From Phorcus lineatus (taxonomy: Eukaryota > Mollusca > Gastropoda > Trochida > Trochidae), in the NCBI GenBank assembly GCA_921293015.1, contig OV121092.1, positions 30,139,764 through 30,203,763 of the forward strand: a stretch of 64,000 nucleotides of DNA, given 5' to 3'. The first letter of the stretch is position 1. Every line of letters starts with the position of its first letter. Below, piece by piece: positions 56,290 through 64,000 of the stretch. The position numbers and the translations under genes were made by a program. A model generated the notes under the pieces. The model was given only the letters and a program-made list of their open reading frames with translations. It did no database searches and was not told the DNA's origin.

Positions 56290-58240
56290 TTTAGACATTA
56301 AACAAGTTAAAGGAAGCTATAAAGGTATTGACGTTGTCAAACAAAGTCATCAATCTGCCATAATCTTAATTTCGAAAATGAAGTGTTAACTGTCACATTA
56401 CTGAAGATGGTTAAAGAGTGATCACGAAAACTTACACGTGGAAAAAAGTATTGCGATACTGCTTTTTCTAAAAATAAAGCTACTTAAACCATATAGGAAG
56501 AGCATATGTCCTTGCACGGAGAAGCTTAAAAAAAGTCATACATTTGCAATAATCTTAATTTCGAAAATGTAGTGTTATCTGTCACACAAGTGAAGATGGT
56601 TAAACAGCTATGACGAAAACTTTCACGTCAAAAAAAGGATCCAATACTGCTTATTTAAAAGATACATACTTAAATCAAAAGGGAAGAGCATACGTCCTTG
56701 CGCGGAGAAGCTTAAAAAAAATCATACATTTGCAATAATTTTAGTTTCGTAAATCTAGTGTTATCTGTCACACAAGTGAAGATGGTTAAACAGCTATGAC
56801 GAAAACTTTCGCGTCAAAAAAGTATCCAATACTGCTTATTTAAAAGATACCTACTTAAATCAAAAGGGAGAAGCATACGTCCTTACACGGAAAAGCTTAA
56901 AAAAGTCATTCATTTGCAATAATGTTAGTTTCGTAAATCTAGTGTTATCTGTCACACAAGTGAAGATGGTTAAACAGCTATGACGAAAACTTTCACGTCA
57001 AAAAAGTATCCAATACTGCTTATTTAAAAGATACCTACTTAAATCAAAAGGGAAGAGCTTATACGTCCTTACACAGAGAAGCTTAAAAAAGTCATACATT
57101 TGCAATAATCTTAATTTCGTAAATCTAGTGTTAACTGTCACATTAGTGAAGATGGTTAAAGAGCGATAACGAAAACATTCACGTCGAAAAAAGTATCCAA
57201 TACTGCATATTTAAAAGATACCTACTTAAATCAAAAGGGAAAAGCTTATACGTCCTTACACAGAAAAGCTTAAAAAAGTCATACATTTGCAATAATCTTA
57301 ATTTCGTAAATCTAGTGTTAACTGTCACACAAGGGAAGATGGTTAAAGAACGATAACGAAAACATTCACGTCGAAAAAAGTATCGCAAAACTGCTTATTT
57401 AAAAGATACCTACTTAAACCATAGAGGAAGAGCTTATACGTCCTTACACGGCGAAGCTGAAAGAAGTCATACATTTTCAATAATCTTAATTTCGTAAATC
57501 TAGTGTTATCTGTCACACAAGTGAAGATGGTTAAACAGCTATGACGAAAACTTTCACGTCAAAAAAAGGATCCAATACTGCTTATTTAAAAGATACATAC
57601 TTCAATCAAAAGGGAAGAGCATACGTCCTTGCGCGGAGAAGCTTAAAAAAATCATACATTTGCAATAATTTTAGTTTCGTAAATCTAGTGTTATCTGTCA
57701 CACAAGTGAAGATGGTTAAACAGCTATGACGAAAACTTTCACGTCAAAAAAGTATCCAATACTGCTTATTTAAAAGATACCCACTTAAATCAAAAGGGAA
57801 GAGCATACGTCCTTACACGGAAAAGCTTTAAAAAAGTCATTCATTTGCAATAATGTTAGTTTCGTAAATCTAGTGTAAACTGTCACGATGGTTAAAGAGT
57901 GATGACGAAAACTTTCACGTCGAAAAATGTATCCAATATTGCTTAAGTAAAAGATACCCACTTAAATCATAGAGGAAGAGCTTATACGTCCTTACACGGA
58001 GAAGCTTAAAAAAAAGTCATACATTTCAATAATCTTTATTTCGAAAATGTAGTGTTAACTGTAACATTAGTGAAGATGGTTAAGGACTGAGGACGAAAAC
58101 ATTCACGTCGAAAAAAGTATTGCAATACTGCTTATTTAAAATATAACTACTTAAACCATAGAGGAAGAGCGCACACGTACATACACATCCTTGCATGTAG
58201 AAGTTTAAAAACACATTTTCAATAATCTTAGTTTCGTAAT
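56290..58240. repeat. ~185-bp satellite array (about ten units)
   Basis: The block gaagatggttaaacagctat gacgaaaactttcacgtc ... cgtccttacacggagaagct ... aatctagtgttatctgtcac recurs at spacings of 184-188 bp (for example 56592, 56778, 56962, 57148, 57335, 57523, 57709). The units vary by point changes and 1-3-bp indels. The period is close to a nucleosome repeat. Short frames inside are by-products. Confidence 0.95.
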
Positions 58241-58861
58241 TGATGTATTAGGTGCAACTATAAGATTCAATAGAAACACCTGCTTTACCATAGAGAAGTC
58301 AATCAAGATCACAATTATTTTTGTTTTTATTATACCTTTGTGTACGGTGTCTTGACTGGGACATTAGTACAGATGTCGAGGGCATATCAATGAACATATA
58401 ATGTGGAATCGTTTTTGCAACAATAGTTTATTACATAATAACAAATGAATTCATTATATTTAATTGATAAAGATATCATTTTCCCTCAGTGAATGTAAAC
58501 AGGTACTAACTAAAACAAATTACTGAAAACACAAAAATTAAGAAATAAAGTCATACTGTGACAACATACTATCTCCTCATTGACAGAAAAATACGCTTAA
58601 GCTGTCTTTAGGTAGATTAAGATTTAATCAATGAAATAAGGTTTTAAAAATAATGAAATATGTTTGATGTAAGACAATTATTTTTTTCATCTTGTAGTTT
58701 CATGTACAGTTGCGTACCTAACGTTTGTTCACATACCTGCGTATCCTGGGGCAAACATCCTGTAATTTTAGATCTCTCTTAGGCTTCATAGCATTCCAAA
58801 AAGGAAACGAATAATGTTGGATTTTCATACATAACTCTAGATCAATGTACCTAAAAAAAAT
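58241..58861. other. Intergenic stretch, no gene seen
   Basis: AT-rich with no supported feature. Confidence 0.35.
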
Positions 58862-59040
58862 CGTATATCATACCCAACATTAACCGTAACAGTTTGAAGG
58901 TCATTGAAGTGACCAGGGGTCAACATTTCGACAACACAAATTTTGATTTTTCTCTAGAAATTTCAACATCTTTCATGGTCAACATCTTTGAAAGCAAGTC
59001 TTGTTTGTTCCTTTGCATTAAGTCAATGTAATTGTGGGGA
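58862..59040 (-). repeat. Interior fragment of the 34453-37054 element family
   Basis: In reverse complement, gacccctggtcacttcaatg acc ... ctgttacggttaatgttggg matches 36160-36235 (gaccactggtcacttcagtg ... ctattacggttaactgttggg), and atgcaaaggaacaaa matches near 36085. Confidence 0.65.
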
Positions 59041-59654
59041 TAGGCTGAGTTGATAGGGAATATTTTCGAATCGAAATTGAAGGAAATCAGAAATGAGGAA
59101 AGATGACCCCAGCCATTACCTCATGAGAAAATTTTATTTTTTGTACAAGACAAAAGTCGATTCTTACATAAGTTAAAGAAAGGCTTTTTAACATATGGAT
59201 AATGGATGATCCTTTTTCATTTCTACTGAAGTTATATATGAAATCCAAACTAAACCGAAAGTACATGATATTTCCACTAAGATACAGTAGTAAGCTAAAA
59301 AAAACTTTCGGTATGAAGCTAAAGTCTAGCATGTGTGTATCTAAGTTGGTCCTTCCCCTTATTACACCCGATGAAGAATGAGGAAAATAAAGCGTATTTA
59401 TTAAAATATCTGTAGCGGATCAAGAAATTTCCAATGGGAGTTTGGTGCACTTATGTGAAGAGAGGGGGTTATTCACCACATGGGTTTACACAACGTATCC
59501 ATATTCTAACCTCTTACCTTCCTCAGTCTTATCAATATTTTTATCATTATTACCCTTATAGACTCATTACAGCCAGATGCATAATGTGAAGACAGAAGTA
59601 ATTACAAAAGGAATATTATTACCCCATGGTGTGTTTTTTGTCCACCTAATGTTC
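59041..59654. other. Intergenic stretch, no gene seen
   Basis: AT-rich with no supported feature. Confidence 0.35.
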
Positions 59655-60345
59655 ATCACTACACAGCATCACTACACAACATCACTACATCGCATCACTA
59701 CACAACATCACTACATAGCATCACTACACAGCATCACTAGACAACATCACTACAAAGCATCACTACACAACATCACTACACAGCATCACTACACACCATC
59801 ACTACACACCATCACTACACAACATCACTACATCGCATCACTACACAACATCACTACATAGCATCACTACACAGCATCACTACACAACATCACTACACAA
59901 CATCACTACGCAACATCACTACATAACATCACTACACAACATCACTACACAACATCACTACAAAGTATCACTACACAACATCACTACACAACATCACTAC
60001 ACAACATCACTACATCGCATCACTACACAACATCACTACACAACATCACTACATAGCACCACTACACAACATCACTACACAGCATCACTACACAGCATCA
60101 CTACACAACATCACTACATCGCATCACTACACAACATCACTACATAGCACCACTACACAACATCACTACACAGCATCACTACACAGCATCGCTACACAGC
60201 ATCACTACACAGCATCACTACACATCACTACACAACATCACTACACAACATCACTACATCGCATCACTACACAACATCACTACACAGCATCACTACACAG
60301 CATCACTACACAACATCACTACACAACATCACTGCACAGCATCGC
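59655..60345 (+). repeat. 13-bp tandem repeat array
   Basis: The unit catcactacacaa with variants (catcactacatcg, catcactacatag, catcactacacag) repeats about fifty times. The frame rich in THHY/SLHNI text is a by-product. Confidence 0.95.
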
Positions 60346-60920
60346 TTTCAGCATCTATCATGTTTTACATGGCATTGACAGTTCTCATATCTCACCTTCC
60401 TTTCCGCAACTTAAGCAAATGCCAAGTTTCAAAGTAACTAATTTTCTGACGTATGTTAGCATTATTTGCATACAGGTTGCTTTCAAAAGTACGTCTTTTT
60501 TCAACCAATAAGTAGTCTTACACGAGAAGCTGTCAGGTTGAATGACTTGAGTTATTTACGTGTAAATAAGAGCTGATTTATGGCACATTTCTTACATTAT
60601 GACGAGGGCAATGATCGCTGGGTAGGAAGCAGAACCATGGTTTCTCGTCGACACTTGTTTATTTATATAGGTTCAGTAGGTCATATTCCAAGGTAAGGTG
60701 TATGAAGTTTACAACATTGCTAAAACTTCTTAAAGAGGTTTTTAGAAAACAAGTTGGGCAGTCAATGTCTTAATTGCATTCATTCAATAAAAATGTTGCT
60801 ATAACTTGTTCTTTTTGAACGAGATATGCTCAAATTCTCATCAGATAAAATCAAAGATCATTTCAAGGTTATCCAACTAGTATGAAAGTAACAGAGATAC
60901 TACAAGTGTGGTCACAAACT
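60346..60920. other. Intergenic stretch, no gene seen
   Basis: No supported feature. Confidence 0.35.
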
Positions 60921-61622
60921 TGTGGATCTAAATGTAAGTGCAAATGGTGTGATGTTGATTTCGTTTTGACGTTACTTGCAGTTCTCCAAATGCTCCGACA
61001 AATAGTAATGATTTGTCAATTTATGCAATTATAATCTTAAACTTGTCACGTTAACGTCAGTTCATGTTAACGTCAGTTCATATTATCATCGGTTCATGTT
61101 ATCGTCAGTTCATATTATCATCGGTTCATGTTATCGTCAGTTCATATTATCATCGGTTCATGTTATCGTCAGTTCATATTATCATCGGTTCAAGTTATCG
61201 TCAGTTCATATTACGAGTGGATCTAAATGTAAGTGCAAATGGTGTGATGTTGATTTCGTTTTGACGATACTTGCAGTTCTCCAAATGCTCCGACAAATAG
61301 TAATGATTTGTCAATTTATGCAATTATAATCTTAAACTTGTCACGTTAACATCAGTTCATGTTAACGTCAGTTCATATTATCATCGGTTCATGTTATCGT
61401 CAGTTCATATTATCATCGGTTCATGTTATCGTCAGTTCATATTATCATCGGTTCATGTTATCGTCAGTTCATAGTATCATCGGTTTATATTATCGTCAGT
61501 TCATATTATCATCGGTTCAAGTTATCGTCAGTTCATATTATCATCGGTAGATATTATCGTCAGTTCATATTATCATCGGTTCATGTTATCGTCACTTCAT
61601 ATTATCATCGGTTCATGTTATA
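60921..61622. repeat. Composite repeat: ~135-bp block plus 16/32-bp array, twice
   Basis: A block, tggatctaaatgtaagtgca ... cttaaacttgtcacgttaac, occurs at 60923-61056 and 61218-61348 (offset ~295 bp). Each is followed by a 16-bp repeat in dimer form, gttcatattatcatcg gttcatgttatcgtca (61060-61215 and 61352-61620). Confidence 0.9.
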
Positions 61623-63870
61623 AAGAGGATAGGTCAGGACTTTTGCAAAATGAAATTGGCAGAAGGGCTCGAATTTAATATTATTCTGATCTCCTCTAAT
61701 CGGGAATAAACATATTGTAACCCTACAAAATTATAAAGATGTAAAGAACACTTACGAGTTTAAACTTTAGGCTGTTTTTAACTTATTAGAGAGTATACAG
61801 GGGATTTATTTTTGATTAACTTGAACTTAATACACTTCTATCCTTGGTCAGTTGAGTTCAAGGGTGACGATGAACTGTCGGCTGTGCGATTAAAATCATA
61901 GATAATAGAGAATCGGTCTGGTTTTTCAAATGCTGCTCTCCCTCAAAGACATAAAAACATTATATGAAAATGCAGCTGTATAAGTGATGACAAAATTTAA
62001 AATATTTATTTCTAATCAACTTCAATGTTGCACATTTAAGTTTAAATGTCAATTATGTAAAATAGAACTCAATGAAATTAAATCCCATTTTACGTTCATT
62101 GTTAATATATATATTGCATTCCGGAAGTTTGTCAACAAACATGCTGACCCTAGTGCAATGTCTCTAATGGCGAAAACGAAGCCGATCATGTTGTTGTTTT
62201 TTAATTTCAGAAGGTAGATTTCAGTTTCCCATTATTTAATCTACTTTTATACCTCACAAACTGAATGCTTTGGACAGCACATTAAAGTTAACAATTGTCA
62301 ATAATGGATATCTACAAGACAAAGATAGATATTTTTCTTCACAATAAGTAATTAAGATGCATTTGACGATAAAATCCCTAAACAAACTCTCAAGACTAGT
62401 AATTCACAAAAGTGATAAAGGACAACGAACGTTTAATTTCATTCAGGAAATATATTATTTACTAAAATCTATTTACATAACAGCTAATTATGATCCTAGA
62501 AACGTTGATTTAGACTTTCAATATATCCAAATTCCGCATTTTCGGGATAATTTACGAAACTTGTAGAAAAAAAATTCAAAGAAATAAGATCAACACCGAA
62601 CCAATTGGTTGAAAAAAATGACGAAATCGCCGAAAGGTGTTTTCTTGTGTACGTGGAACCTGTAATTATTGTAAAAAGGGTAACATAATACCCATATTGA
62701 ATGAATTTTTCTTTTGAAATGCAATTCTTGATACAGAAATAGAATAGAAAAACAATTTACCTTTACATACTACATTAGATTAAAATTTTATAACAAATTT
62801 GGCATAACATTTTCGAAATTCAAAGTCAAACTCATTTGGGCATTTTTAAAATAAACTTCTAACATTACAAACAAACCATAAAAATTAAAATTCCTCCAAA
62901 ATGTGATTGACTAATATGACATTTACATTTAATCTTTTTCATAACATATCAATGAAAATTAGTTTGTCAAAAAAGGAATCGACATTAGAAAGAAACATTA
63001 TGAACTTAATGTGGTAATGAATTAAATTGAAGTAGAAAAATAGAAGAACTAAACTGTGCAACTTCGATTTTAATAACAATCCTTGATTTTAAAAGAAAAC
63101 GTGAAAATACTATTAGACTATTTTTACGTATGATTTAACAAATATAATGAAACAGTGTAAGAAATATATATCCATAATGTATAGGTATATAATAAACAAG
63201 CTTTTTTCTAGAACTAAACGTAAAAGAGATGTATGAAATGGTAGAATAAGGAAAATTAGCGATGAAATAACAAAATGGGATTATCGAAATTAAAAACAAT
63301 TCTTTTAAAGCAAATTTTGACTGTATAGGGAAATATAAATAATCCTTCGTACGCCAAGTATTTCTCAAAATTTAATGAATACCTTCAATATGAAAATGAC
63401 TTCACCTCAGAGCATTGAGACACAGCGCAATCTTTTGAGGTGATGGTTTTATGATGAATGTCGGAATCTTTGAAATATTGAGATGGTTTGAAATCTTTCA
63501 GAAGTCATCTGGAGATTGTCAAGCAGGGAAGGAGGTACTAGGTTGGTCTGTTAACCGTCATTTCTTATTATACAGCATACCAAGATTATCAACAGCAGGT
63601 GGCTGTATATTTGAACAACAAGCTTAAGATTACATTAACAATGTAAATTATAACTGAAGAAGATTATGTTATTGTAAATTAATAGCAAATGATTGATATG
63701 AATGATTTAAAAGGAATTTTTTAAACTTCTTGTTAAGATGGTGGTAGTTAATTTAAAAAAATATATGAAGTGTCTTCTAAACCGTCATATTTGTATTATC
63801 AATACATTTGAAACATCACTTTTAAGATGAAAATAGTGGGTGTGCATTTCCCGTCATGAAATATATGTGG
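61623..63870. other. AT-rich stretch, no gene seen
   Basis: Short frames at 61984-62217 and 62357-62566 have Cys/His or charged residues but no domain that I can name. A decayed LINE tail is possible for the first (CQLCKIELNEIKSHF), but this is weak. Confidence 0.35.
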
Positions 63871-63877
63871 GGTTTCT

Positions 63878-64000
63878 TCTCGATGGCATTTGTCCGGGTA
63901 GTATTTATCAAGGTTGATATTACCCGGTAGGCTTTTGTCACGGTTTCTTTTGTCAGGGTAGCATTTGTCCAGGTGGCTTTGCCTGGTTTGCTATTGTAAG
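63878..64000. repeat. Start of a degenerate tandem repeat at the window edge
   Basis: Variants of gggtagcatttgtccaggt and ggtttcttttgtcagggt recur about every 17-20 bp and run off the end of the window. Confidence 0.6.

Noticed and set aside
59577-59861. 94-codon frame rich in His/Thr/Tyr
   Set aside because: Produced by the 13-bp repeat.
1-64000. Endogenous virus, LTR retroelement or Polinton
   Set aside because: No paired long terminal repeats, gag-, integrase-, capsid- or envelope-like frames were recognised. Reverse-transcriptase pieces are of LINE type.

Overview
The window looks like nuclear DNA of a bivalve mollusc or a close invertebrate relative. It is AT-rich and gene-sparse. It has spliced genes with GT-AG introns, a secreted Gly/Gln/Met-rich shell-matrix-like gene with a TATA promoter, many short foldback elements, LINE pieces, a tRNA-derived SINE, hAT and Tigger/pogo DNA transposons, and long tandem arrays. 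Nothing is bacterial in layout: there are no operons or ribosome binding sites. The species assignment is inference.

Layout. From 0.1 to 15.4 kb lies a small cluster of one gene family: two long, intact, single-exon reading frames (132-2528 and 12288-14666) and a third copy reduced to its last ~180 bp (15164-15345). The first two encode ~795-residue paralogues whose order of motifs matches, by recall, the bacterial 'sporadically distributed' TIGR04141/DUF6119 family: a YALTFG-like N-terminal motif, a GKW central motif, ExxYN, then D...HVK near the C-terminus, reminiscent of a restriction-endonuclease-like fold. Between and around them are a hAT remnant, an 8-bp-TSD hAT MITE, a SINE and LINE reverse-transcriptase pieces that abut copies 2 and 3.

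From 16.7 to 20.7 kb are a MITE with a tandem-repeat interior, a LINE 3' end and a foldback element. From 20.8 to 26.2 kb lies a four-exon EF-hand gene (54+102+101+256 nt, 170 residues), which I assembled from splice sites. Its introns carry tandem repeats, two copies of a ~450-bp inverted-repeat family, and a perfect 78-bp palindrome 79 bp before exon 3. From 26.2 to 31.4 kb is intergenic DNA with foldback elements. On the minus strand at 31450-32364 is the secreted shell-matrix-like gene.

From 34.4 to 37.1 kb is a long-terminal-inverted-repeat element with a nested MITE. From 40 to 62 kb the window is dominated by unrelated tandem arrays (units of 14, 42/84, 20, 39, ~185, 13 and 16/32 bp), with an internally deleted Tigger transposon at 52563-54013. 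The remainder is AT-rich DNA in which I see no gene.

The genes do not form an obvious shared pathway. The candidate for an undescribed system is the DUF6119-like cluster. It shows patchy, conversion-like similarity between paralogues and variable segments, which would fit a defence or conflict role, but that role is inference only.
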